Below, piece after piece: positions 44,702 through 56,600 of a DNA stretch of 64,000 nt. The notes beneath the pieces are model-generated. The model saw nothing but the letters and a program-made list of their open reading frames with translations. It searched no databases and was not told the origin of the DNA. The position numbers and the translations under genes are program-made. Location of the stretch: the NCBI GenBank assembly GCA_032358255.1, contig JAULBX010000115.1, positions 1-64,000 on the forward strand. The letters are read 5' to 3'. Position 1 is the stretch's first letter. The number at the start of each line of letters is the position of its first letter. This stretch comes from Heterotrichella gracilis (taxonomy: Eukaryota > Sar > Xanthophyceae > Tribonematales > Xanthonemataceae).

Positions 44702-45536
44702 ATGGATTTCTTGATGGGCATAAAAGGCAAGGACTTCGTGATAGTTTGTAGTGACACCACTGCAGTGCAGCAGATCATCACAATCAAGCACGACGAGGAC
44801 AAGCTGATTCCGGTGGACAAGCACAAGCTCATGTGCATATCCGGAGAGGCAGGGGACAGGGTGCAGTTCTCGGAGTACATCATTGCCAATGTCAGGCTCT
44901 ATGCGATGAGGAATGGGATGGAGTTGAGCACAAAAGCTGTGGCAAACTACACACGGGGGGAGCTGGCAACAGCCTTGAGAAAGGTGGGTTGTGGGTGGTT
45001 TGTGTTTTTTTAGTTCTCTGTTGGTAAACCGTTTTGCTATTGCTGACCTGTCTGTTGCTGACCTTGCTGGCTGTGTTTGCAGTCTCCATACCAAACCAAC
45101 CTCCTGCTGGCGGGCTTTGACAAGGAGAAAGGGCCCACCTTGTACTGGATGGACTACCTGGCAACCATGCACGAGATGAACGTTGCGGGGACTGGATACG
45201 GTAAGCAGCACCCCCTCCTGTGCCACCGAACCCCTCCAACGAATTGATGTCATGGAGGACTGTGTGTGTGTCACTGCTATAGTTGTGCTGTCACATTCAC
45301 TTTTCAGTAACAATTGCTGGTTTTGCTTTGCAACAGGTTCCTACTTTGTGTACTCATTGTTTGACAAGCTCTGGCGGAAGGACTTGAGTGAGGACGAAGC
45401 CCTTGCCATGATGGAGAAAGGCATCGATGAGGTCAAGTCTCGCCTGGTGGTGGCACCCCCCTCATACATCATCAAAATCATTGACAAGGATGGAATCAGG
45501 ACGCTCAAGGAGATCAGGGGCACAAGCACTGTCTAG
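44702..45536 (+). CDS. 20S proteasome beta-4 subunit (PBD/PSMB2)
   Basis: This is a non-catalytic beta ring subunit of the 20S proteasome in cytosol and nucleus. Three exons join in phase: 44702-44983, 45083-45200 and 45337-45536 (TAG), giving 199 residues, about the usual length. Family features: short N terminus without a propeptide Thr (MDFLMGIKGKDFVIVCSDTT), KLMCISGEAGDRVQFSEYI, TNLLLAGFDKEKGPTLYWMD, GTGYGSYFVYSLFD and the C-terminal PPSYIIKIIDKDGI. There is no N-terminal catalytic threonine, as expected for beta-4. All splice sites are GT-AG and the ATG is the only plausible start. Confidence 0.96.
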
Positions 45537-48500
45537 CGCAGACCCTCTCAGGACCCACGCGCAGGGGGTGGCATGATGGGCGGCACCGAGGGGGGGAGGT
45601 GCTGCTGTTGCCCACTGGCAATGCTTCAACAGGCATCAGTTACAGCGGTGCAGCCTTGGGATAGCACTGGGGTGATCAATTTGGTGGGAAGACTGGCAAT
45701 TAGCGCTGTCAGTGATATGGGCTGGACTCTGCTCACATCCACAGTCAGTCAAGGGCTTCAGCACTTTGGCTGCCTTGCAACAATTGTCGCAAATATGCCG
45801 GCACATCCTTGAGACATTGTTATCCACATCAAGGGATTCGTGCAAGCTTTGTTCTTGAATGGCGCTGGCCTGCGGAACTGTGCTGAAGGCGGTTTTTTTA
45901 GACAGACGGTACTTTGGTTTGTCGTTTTTATCCAGCACAGCCTCTGGTAAAATGCTAAGCATGACCAGTGGATGGGACACTTGCATGTCAAGTTGCTTCT
46001 TTTTGGTGCTGGGGCTTCCTTTTGGGCCCATGGCATACATCTGTAACCTGTACGTAGTTAACGCAGTGTCAAAAGAGTACCTGCGCAGCACTCAATGTGC
46101 AGGAGTGCCTTTTGTAACCATGTGCATAGGCTGTGCCTGGCAACATTAGCCAGTTGCAAGCCCAGGAAGAAAGGGAAAAGAAATGAAGAAACGCAGGGCA
46201 AGATGCACCAAACCACCCGCCACAGGCAGTACACAATGGTTGCCATTGAGAATTTTAAACTCAACTCGGCTACCATAAAGGAGCGTGACCTACTTACAAA
46301 CATTAACTCGAGTACTTCTGTAGTGTCCCTGAGTAAATTCGTGCGCACTGCATATGCTTACCAAAAATCCAATGTGGGCGTCTGCCATGCATAGGAAAAG
46401 GAAGACAGAATAGTTGTGAACGCAATTGAAACGCAGTAAGCATGCAACTGAAACGCGCATAACAATTTACATAATTGTCATGAAACCCATCCTCAGGAAG
46501 GGCAAGGTTAGCAAAGGTGCCACTGTGGCAATGGCAGTTGCGGAAATGCTCAGACTATGATGTGGTTACCTGGTACCGTACCAGTGTCTGCTAAGCCTTG
46601 GGTCTTGGACTGGGGTGAGGCATACCCAGACATGCTGACATGCTAACTTGAATTTCAACGTGGATTGCAGATGCTTACTTACTGGTAAGCTGGGCCGACG
46701 AAAAGGAGCAACGAACCTTAAATTGCATGTTGTGGGGGCAGCCTGGGTGGGTCAACATGTTGAGTGCTTTTGCTGCTGGGCAGGGATGAGGAGGTGAGAT
46801 AACTGTGGGAACTGGCCAAGTCAATTGCAAAACTGCATGTGGTAGGGGGCAGCAGGAGTTCCCTGCGTGAGCGTGTACTGTGTTTGATGTGCCTACCATG
46901 GCCAGTGGGGTCAATGGCATAGGTATTGGTGGCAGATATTATTGGAGATACATATTACGGATGCAGCTGTGGGAACTGAGAGGCCAAGATGAAGCAGGTT
47001 CTCCGAGGAGGAAAGCCAGTGTCACCTATGACGATCGAATGGATGCGCATTGTCCAGAACTCCTGTTGGGGGCTATGCATAATTTCTATGCCGCCTTATG
47101 CACTTCTTTGGCGTTTATTTTCTTTTCTTTTCGAGGGATGGCGCCAGTGATGATCAACAGGTAAATCATGATCATGTATTAAGCAGTGGCTTTTGTCCTT
47201 TTTCTGCCACCTGGTGACCACCGGGCTGATTTGCATCATTGTGAGCCCCTCGCTCAAATACTCCTGATATCACCAGCCTGGCAATGGGCATGTCCACCTA
47301 ATCCCATAATTGCAATAATATCGATATTACATTTATGTCCAATTGGCTCTTACCATCTGGCATGACGTTGTACTACTGTAGATCGCTAAGCGCTGTCCCT
47401 AGGTTCTCTTACTGTGCTGTATCTGACGCTGTCATTGGTGCTGCCCCTGGCGCAATTGCCACAAGTCCCTGGCGCAATTGCCGCAAATCCCTGGCAGGGC
47501 GCTCTGGCAGCACCTTACAATTGGCAATTGTTGACGAGCCACTGCCATATTAGCTTCATGTTGGCAATATGGCACAGGGCCTTCCAGCGTATTGCACAAG
47601 TCCTCAAAATACTACAGTGGCACTGGCAGTATAGGGATGCGCAGCGCTGCTTAATTTGTGTGGAAGCCATGGCGTGTGTGCCAGTCACCATTGAGCCACA
47701 TGTCTGGGACCACAGCTGGCAAGGTTCAAATTTCAAACTCCCGCAGTGCGCATTTAAATAGTAAATTACATGTGATAATGCTGCCTGTTCCAAAATCTGT
47801 GTGTCAAGGAAGAGGAGTCAGCAAAGAAGAGTCACTGTGCGTGACAGGTATGGCATCCTTATGGTGTATATTTTTTACATCCAAGCGACGGGTTCCCTGA
47901 CTGACTTGACATGGGGCCTACACGTAGTTGCTATGCTGCCTTATTTACGCCTTTGGTGTCTGTTTCCTTTTCTTGACTTTCCTTTGTGTACCATAGTTAG
48001 TTAGTTAGTTACATGCATTCCAGCAAAATAGCCAGATTAGCAGTCAGTCTTGCACATGCGGCGCCACGCAGCTCTTTCCTGGCACTGTTTGAACCATCTA
48101 TTGATCCCACGCGACTTGAGGTCCTGCTGGAGTAGGTCAGCCCACGTGGCCCTAGGCTTACCTACCCCCTTTGCCCCCTCTACCCTACCAAACACCATAC
48201 CATACATTTAGGAAGCCGATCGTCTGATAAACGCCCCATTGTGTACCATATGTGTCCCCAAATAGCTTCTCCGCCATTGTCTGCTGACACCGTTGCCAGT
48301 ATGGCTCTCAACAAGCGCACTGGACAAGATGGACATGCCATGGGCCATCGGCATGATGCGGGTCCTGCCCGCACTGGAAGCATAGCTGTTGACAATGGAG
48401 GGCCCAGTAGAGGGACACGTTGGAGAGTGGCGTCAGGCTGGATCACCTCAGATCAGGCTACAGGTATCTTACTGCTGCAGCAGAAGGGTTTGCACCATGT

Positions 48501-50646
48501 TGGATGCTCAGCATGCCCTGTGCAGCCTGCACACTGAAGGTTACTGACTGGTCTCAGTTTGTAAGTATGTGGCGCCACATACGCATGCGCATGCGCTGAT
48601 TTGCTGTGCACATTTTGAAGGCAGAAGCTTTACACCGCTGAGACCAAAGATTTGTTGCCTCTTTGCACTTGGTGGAAAGCATGCAAAAGATGGAGATGGG
48701 AGAAAATTACCCCCCCTCAACCATGCTACACCTACCTGCTGATGTAACAACACGAATCGACGGCACAGAATCTGATGGCAAATCGTGGCCGTACCCATGA
48801 AAATGCACATCATGGCTCAGCCAAGGCAAGCTGTAACCGTGCAAAAGTGTCCACAGGCCCGACTTCTGGACAGCGCATGGACTGCATGGGCTGTAGTATT
48901 GATGCTGTACGGCAGATCCTCGCACGAGGTCAGGGACTTTTCTCGCACAGATATTTCAGGCAGGGGGTACGCTCCAGCAGTACTTTTCGCTGCAAGGCTT
49001 GCCGCAAGGCTTCCAATAACACCCATCAACAAGCGCACACTCGAAACTTCTTGTAGTATGGTTGCCACAGCCGTAGTGAACTCAGAAATAGCGTAGGCCT
49101 GTGAGTGGTCCATTGAGAGGACTGGTTGCTTAACATGTTGAGGTTGCTAAGCGTCACATGGAACTTCTGCATACGCCTGTAGAGGACCTAATGGCTATCG
49201 ACATGCAGCGCAACCCACTTTCTGCATGCCATGCGGCTTAGAGTACAGACTCGTTGATACAGCTTGAAACAAGCCCGGCCGACAGAGGGCTTGCAGGAGC
49301 CAAGTTGGGTAGAACCTCGTTGCAGGCTCTGGCACCTTCCCCAAAGGCGGTAAGTTGCAACCGGGTTTCATGTTTAAAATAACTGATAGCTGAGCGTGAG
49401 GTTTCGCTTGTATGAACGGGTAGAAGTCGCACACATGCAAATTGTGGGGCACCGCTCGTACTGAGCCTCGCCGCCGCTGTGTATGGGGTCTGCAAGCATG
49501 GAGACTATCAGCTCCGGGTCGCCTGTCTAATGGTCACAATCCATTGTAGGAGCACTAACGCGCGCATGCTGTGTGACGACGGTTAAAACTGACTTTGGGT
49601 GCAGCCCATGCGTCGTTCTGACCTGTTGAAGCACACCAGGTTTCCTGGTTGTAGCTATCTCGGTAGCAACAGGGTAGCCTGTGTGTTGGACCAATGTGCA
49701 CTTGCCAGTGGGTAATGTGCAGGACCTGGTACAGTTGAGCTGCATGAAAAGCCTCATTGCTGTTCAGGCAACACTGGTTGTACAACAGTGCACTTTATTT
49801 CCCAAGCCTGGTTGTGATCAGTCCAGGACAGTCCAGGCTAACTAACGTCTTCACGTTGTGCAAAACTTGGCACCAGTTGCATGCAAAACATGACGCGCGT
49901 TGCAGCCTGACTGATGCTGCATCAGGAAAGGTTGCTCATTAGCTGTCATGAGTGTGGCTCAATGATAGTTCATTGCAGTTCTGTGGGTGTATGCTACACC
50001 TACCTGGGATTGCAATATCATGTGTTTGCCGCTGGGTATGCACGCATGGATGCCATGGTGGTTCTGTGGTGCCACCGGAACGGGCTGCTTGCCAAATTGG
50101 ATGTGGAATTCAAGCTAAGCGTATATGCATAGCCTGTGGCACGGTGGCACTAACAACTGCGTACACATGCAGACAATTAAAGACCTAGGCTTGACCTAGG
50201 CTGCATCAAGCTAGCAGTCCCTTGTTGGTTGCCTTGGTGCTGGTGCGCAAGCACCACCATGGGCAGTCATGGTGGTTTTATGGATGACCAAGTTGCTGAA
50301 CAGAATGTGCCGGAACTCGCCTGTTTTCCCAATCCATTGAGTGACAGTTCTGTGGTGCTTGCAGGTGCACAGAGGTGTCAGCTGATGTAACTAAGTGGCT
50401 TGCCTGGAGACCCTCCTTCGTTTCTGTTGTGCGTTACTGGCTTCCCACACCACTGGATTTAACTTGGCCACTCATTTCCCAGCCAGCAGCCACAGTGGTT
50501 ATGGAACAGCCTGCTTTCTTTTGACTGCAATACACCTTTCAAGTGTTGCTGTAACCGGTGACACAGCGCGACCTTGTCAGCCAATTTGCAAAGCGCCTTG
50601 TTGAACAAGTTGTGGCATAGCACCCGTTTAGCTGAACTTATTCCGC
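45537..50646. other. five-kilobase stretch without an assignable gene
   Basis: Many short frames occur, none with a domain I know. A 134-codon minus-strand frame is listed separately. Near 48301 a plus-strand ATG frame (MALNKRTGQDGHAMGHRHDA...) ends at a GTATCT donor after about 54 codons and could be an untraced first exon. The stretches 47010-47140 and 47800-47990 share similar words (tatgc.gccttat..acg/cttctttgg.gt), which suggests a further diverged duplication. The right end must hold the promoter of the PPR-SMR gene. Confidence 0.4.
45636..46040 (-). CDS. doubtful ORF, Lys- and Cys-rich
   Basis: A 134-codon frame starts at ATG 46040, right after a run of AG acceptor-like sites. It reads MYAMGPKGSPSTKKKQLDMQ, then SHPLVMLSILPEAVLDKNDK and a Cys-rich part (CRHICDNCC, CGCE). 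The composition is plausible for a small basic protein or an internal exon. There is no homology I recognise and it overlaps nothing else. It lies convergent to the proteasome gene. Confidence 0.22.
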   Translation of the reverse strand: MYAMGPKGSPSTKKKQLDMQVSHPLVMLSILPEAVLDKNDKPKYRLSKKTAFSTVPQASAIQEQSLHESLDVDNNVSRMCRHICDNCCKAAKVLKPLTDCGCEQSPAHITDSANCQSSHQIDHPSAIPRLHRCN

Positions 50647-53600
50647 ATGAATTCACCGCTGCCAGCTTTTGAAAGGTCGTTGATCGGCAGCAACAGTATG
50701 AATCGGCTTGTTGATCAGGAGTACCACCCCATGCCATTGATGAGGCAGGGCAGTGCGCCATGCAGCCCCTACAACGGGGCAAGGGCCAACACCCCATACC
50801 TGCAGCGCCACAGGTCAGGGTTTGTGGCAGAGGCGGAAGACATGAAGAGGTATGACAAGCAGTGCATACTAAGTGCCGCAGGCTGGATCCCCTCCTGACG
50901 CTGTTTCTGCTGCAGCCTTGGTATGCATTTGCAAACTTTACCCCTGTACTGCACTTAATGGATGCAGTGCATGATTCACAAGGTGTAGCAGATCAGTGCT
51001 TGACTCATTTTGTGACTCGTGCACTTAATGTATAAAGTACATTATGCACATAGTACATGCACATGCGCCGCTGGTTGCGAAGTATAACATTGGGGACAAA
51101 AAGAGTGTTGCGCAAACGTTCGCAGATGCGCAAACGCTGAGTTGCAACTCAACGTCAATGCTAGGCATGGTCAGCTAAGACACTGTGCCTTGTTGCAGTC
51201 TTGGTGCTGCACTATACGCGGCAAATGAAGGCACCGGACAGATCCGCAGGATACTGTCAGCTGCAAAATTCCGTCCGAGGTTGCCAGGTATGGTATTGTA
51301 ACAGTAAAAAGGACAAAAGTGGGTTGCTTTGAACAATAACACAAGGTGCCCTGTAAGCTTGCCTTGCTGGTTTTGTAAAAGATGGTTCGCATCTATCATA
51401 GAACAATGAGGCGCATCCCGGACTGAATGCATGTGAGGATCACAAAGGCGCTGTGGTCCTCTTACTCAGGGTGGTTAACCAATCTGTTGAGGGATATCAA
51501 CATCTGCTTTCACAGGGTTGACCAAGATGGTGAGCAAGCTGAGCCGCGATGGTCACTGGAGGAAAGGGCTGGAGGTGTTTGAGGCGCTTGACACCATTGA
51601 CATGATCCCCGACACAGCCATCACCAACTCAGCCATCAACGCTTGTGGCAAAGGTAAGGCACTGCACAGCAAGGAGGCTTGCAAAATGGAGCAGTACATG
51701 TCTGTGGGCCTAAGGGCAGTGGTTTTACACAAGAATGGTGCAGGCTGCGGCCATTTGCGCCTGTGCTTGTGAAGCTCTCTAATTGTTGATGTTGTCACCT
51801 ATTAATGGACGAATGATTGTAATAATCAGTCATCCTTTATTGGGTGGACACATGAACAGGGACGGGAATTTTACAAGCATGTGGCACAAGTCCCCGCTGC
51901 CTGTACTGTGTACCTTTCAGAAGGTTTTGTTTCATCACTGTGCTATCCAATCTGGCACACACCTGCTCTTGCAGCCTTCATTCCCTGCAAACCTGATCAG
52001 AAACTGATTGTGCTGCGTGTCTTTGTGTTGCGGCCGAGAGGGTCAACTGACTGGTGGTCAATTGTTTTGATGGTTGATGCAGGTGGTCACTGGCAGAAGG
52101 CAATCGAGATCTTCAACACCATGGATGTGCTCCACCTGCCCAGAGACGGAATCACATATTCATCCACCATCATTGCCTTGGCTAAGGGCAAGCAGTGGGC
52201 TGCAGCACTTGAGGTACGAATGACCTATGCTTGTAATATTGCGCATCCATGTATGCTACGCAGGATATGATATGGGTAGTGGCGCACAGCGTAAGCAGCA
52301 TGCGTAGTTCAAGCAGCTCAGCCTGAGGCAATCCAGAGTGTGCTGCTTATTAGTCCCAACAGAGTGGCTATTATTACAGCTGTGCTAATGCGCGCTTACA
52401 CTGTGCGCCACCACCCATACCAGCTCCTAATGTACAATGCAGCAATAATAGTGCCATTCTGCCACTTGCGTTGCCTGCTAGAGTCCCTCTGACACCGGGC
52501 CTGTGGTGTGCGCACGCAGGTGTTTGAGCACATGCAGGCCAGCGGGGTGGAGGCCGACGTGGTGACGTGCTGCTCCCTCATCAGCGCCCTGGAGAGGGGC
52601 GGGCAGTGGAGGCTGGCGGAGCACCTGTTCCTGCAGATGTGCAAATCTGGGGACGCCCCACCCGAGTTTCTGCAGGAGCTTGTTCAGTCTGACCTGTGCT
52701 CCAATGGAGGCAGTGGATCGCCCAATAGCAAGGGCAGCGCTGAGCAGCTGCACTCCCACCTCCAGGCCCTGTCGCTGTCTGGCGGGCTGAACCCTAATGG
52801 GTTTGGGAGCAAGACGCGTGCGCTGCTGTCCATTGCGAGGACAACGTCGAGCCTGTCCCTGGGAGAGGACGACGCGCTCGGGGATCCCCAGTACCCGCTC
52901 TCCAAGGCGCCCACAGCCAGCAGCGACATCCTCCACAGCCTGCTGAACGGGTCCAACCTCAACCAGGATGGGGATAGTGTTACTCCCCAGAGCCACATGA
53001 CCTACAGCCCCTTCCTCGCAACCCCCTCCATGCCCCTGCCAAGCGAGAGGTTCAGCCCAGGCATCCCCAGGGAGGGAAATCCCTTCCTCGGCCACCCAAC
53101 TCAGTTCCAGGAGGGCCACATGGGCGACGTCACCCCGCTGATGCTGTCCCCCTCACAGCCCGCGCCAGGCAGCTTCGCAGTCAGTGGCAGCAGCTCGCCC
53201 ATGCCCCACGGCCTGCCCTTTGCCGCCAGCACCCCACAGAACAACACCGCCATCAGCGAGCACATGCTCATGCTGAGCACCGGCCACTCAAGCCCTGCCA
53301 GCTCACCAGCCTCCCTGGCAGCCATGGGCCTCCCCTCCATCCACACCTACCCGCCTCCCCCTGGGCTCAGCAGGACCCTGAGCGGCCCCGTACCCAGGCA
53401 GTACCCCCAGCCTGGCGCAGGTCTGTCTAGAACCAACTCGATTGGGTCGCCAGCAAGGTCTTTTGCGTCCATCAATGAGAACTCGGTGCTCAACCGCTCC
53501 GAGCTGCAGCACCCGCCCATGGCACGCTCCTGGGACTACAGGAAGCACGGCCAGGCATCCGCCAGGTCCCTAAACCCTAAACCCTAAGACCCTAAAAAGG

Positions 53601-56600
53601 CATCCGCCAGGTCTGCTGGTTGTGCATTTCAGAAAGCATGCTCTGGACACTTGCGTCATTGTCTGTTATCGACCAGCAGTGCAATGCCATGAAGGTGTCT
53701 GCTTGTATGAGGATGCACACATCTGCTGCGGGGATAATGCCCCTGTCCCAGCGTGCTGCCTACGCTTTGGCATGTCAGTAGGTACTCATTATCATTCGTA
53801 CTGTGCTTTTGCCAGGTCTCAGAATGGGCGCGCCAACCTTGCGCTGCTGCGTGCGCTGGCCAGCAAAGCAAGCTTCAGCAAGGAGAGGTGCCCTGCCCTG
53901 TACTACACCGATCCCCGCCTCAACATCATGGTGAGTGCTTGACAGCCCTATGGCCTGCACTTTTGTGGCTGGTGCCGAGCTTTAATGAATTGCTTGCTTT
54001 GTCAGGTGTTGGTGACATCTTATACAGCGCCATTTGGCTGAAGGCTGGTGGTGTATTGGCTGTTGCATGTCCCTTGGCGTGATCCAGCTTTGTATGCCAT
54101 TGACAATGGAGCACACTCGTTGCGTGCGGTTGTAAGTGCATCACATCAGCACCCATCTAAGAGCCCTTAGGCTCCAATGTGCAGCATACCGTATGGTGAT
54201 GACGCAGCAGCTGTGTTCTATGAGGTGGATCGTTCAGGTGCACGCAATGACCAACAGGTTGAACCCTGTCTGTGCCACTGTTAAGGTTTCACTACGCTTC
54301 CTCTCTGCAGGGGTCTTCCAAGGTGTCCCCCAACCGCGTGTGCTGCAATGCCGTGCTGGCTGCCTATGCCAGGGCGCGGCCTCCTCAGTGGGACAAGGTA
54401 TTGCAGCTGTATAAATTTGTACATTGGCAACTGTGGGCTTCCATATGTGGACAGCTGCGGCGTATCAGAAGCGCTCCCCTCGGTTTTAATGCCAGACCCC
54501 TCTGATTCAGCACCAAACATAGGTAACTCGGGGTAATTTTACTCTGACATGGTGGCAGGTTCCTCTGATATGCGCCATACCCCTCTAATTCAGCGCCATT
54601 TCAGTGGGGTCTGGACCTGAATCAGAGGGGTGCGGCGTCATGTCAGAGGGGTGTGGCACCGAGGGGTTTATTGTCATGTCAGAGGGGTTTATTCCCGAGT
54701 TACCTGGGTGTTGCGTGGTGCCAGAGGGATCTGGCTGTGAATGAGAGGGGTTCTAGTTGACTATACTCAAGACCGCCCTGATTATGGTGACAATGACTTC
54801 AAATATGTGCAATGTCACAGCAAGTGCTGCACATTGTGGTCAAAATCTTCAGCAATTTTGTAGATTGTTTTATTCCATTAAGTACAATCAACCTGTGATA
54901 TGAACCACTGTTGTCACAAAAGCATTGTTGGGTCTTGCCTGTAGGCGCTCCACCTGCTGGAGGGCATGTGGGAGGCTGGGGACGAGGTCCAGCCCGACAC
55001 CGTCAGCTACAACACCGTCCTCAAGGCTTGCGGCAACGCTCTCCAGCTGGACCAGGCCATGGAGGTGTACCGCGACATGGCGCACAGGGGCATCCAGCCC
55101 AGCATCACCACCTTCGGCAACCTGATTGGCGCGGCGAGTGAGGGGGGCAACTACGAGGCCCTGAGTCAGATCTGGCTGTGGCTGCAGCAGTCTGGCTTGC
55201 AGCCCAATGCAGGTTGTGTGAACGCATTCATCTCCGGGCTCATCAAAGTGGTGAGTGGTTCAACTCGATATCCCCATCATATTGGCTGTGCCTTGTCTCC
55301 CTCCCATCATTGTGGCCCTGCCTTGCCTATCCTACCATCTTCTGGGTTCATTTTGAGCTCATCAAAGCGATATGTTGAGTATTGGCTAGCCGCCTCCAAG
55401 TTAGCCGCTTTGTGCAATCATCAGCCAGTGCACTGATGCCATTGTTGGCTCGGTTTGATGAGCATGGTGTACCTGCTTCACACTTATTGAGGAGTTGGTT
55501 GTGACAACTATCATATGTTATGAGAACTGCAGCTGCTGGTTGCCCATTGGTAGTTTGCCTGTAAAAGGAACCCAGTGTGAATGCCCTGTAACAGTTGAGG
55601 GTACTGTCATGACACGCTTTCACGTTAAAACCTGGACTCCATGTGCTTGTCTCACAATCATGTTTCTGCTTTCCAGGGCAAGTGGGACGAGGCGCTCCAG
55701 CACTTCCATGCCATGCTCACGCCCAACTCTGTTGTCAGGCCTAGTGCGCTGACCTTCAACACCATCATGGCTGGATACATCAGGCATGGACAGCTGAACA
55801 AGGTGCGTAAACCCTACGAAAACCCTGCGCATGCAATGTTGGACTACTGTGGGTGCGGTTATTGCTGCGCTGTTCGCGAGTGCAATCTGCAGGCATGCCT
55901 GTGCACAATTTTCCCCAAATAGCATACCGTAATTTGCGCCAGTGCCTTGATTACAGCATTGGGCAAGTTAAAGGCAGATTGGACAAGCATGTACTCAGTG
56001 CATTTTGAATGCACGCAGAACTGTCAATCCTTGACAACTGTCGTCATCTTGCCCAGTACTGCATGCAAGGCACTGGCGCAGGTTACGGCATGCCATTTTG
56101 GAAGAAATAAAGCCATATAATTCCAGTATGCCTTTTTACTGTAGCTGTAGCTGTAGGTTCACACAGAACTTGTACCTTAACTTGTGGTTCTTGCGTTGGC
56201 TGAACTCCCTGTGCTATTGCCAACCTGATTCCTGAGTTTCAACTTCTTGCTATCCAAGGCTTCTTGCTGTGAACACCAACCGTCAAACCCATTTGCCTGC
56301 CCTACATGCTGGCCTTGGCTCAGGCCTGTGCTTGACCAGCCGTTCTGGGCAGGCTGCTTTTTTGGTGCCCTGGTGCGAGCCAGTGGCCCCCTACGTCAAC
56401 CTCTGCACGCCCCCTTGCTTTCTTATTAGGTGCAAGCCAGTGGCCCCCTAAGTCTGCCTCTGTACATCCCCTTGCTTTCTTTCTAGGTGCGCGAGGTGTT
56501 TGAGGACATGTATGCGGTGGGACTGCAGCCTTCAGTCATCACCTACAACACGCTGCTCAACTCCTATGCCCAGCTGGGCCAATGGGCAGAGGCGCTGGAC

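Noticed and set aside
52478-53119. 213-codon minus-strand frame inside the PPR-SMR gene
   Set aside because: Antisense shadow of the long exon; no ATG-led gene structure or domain.
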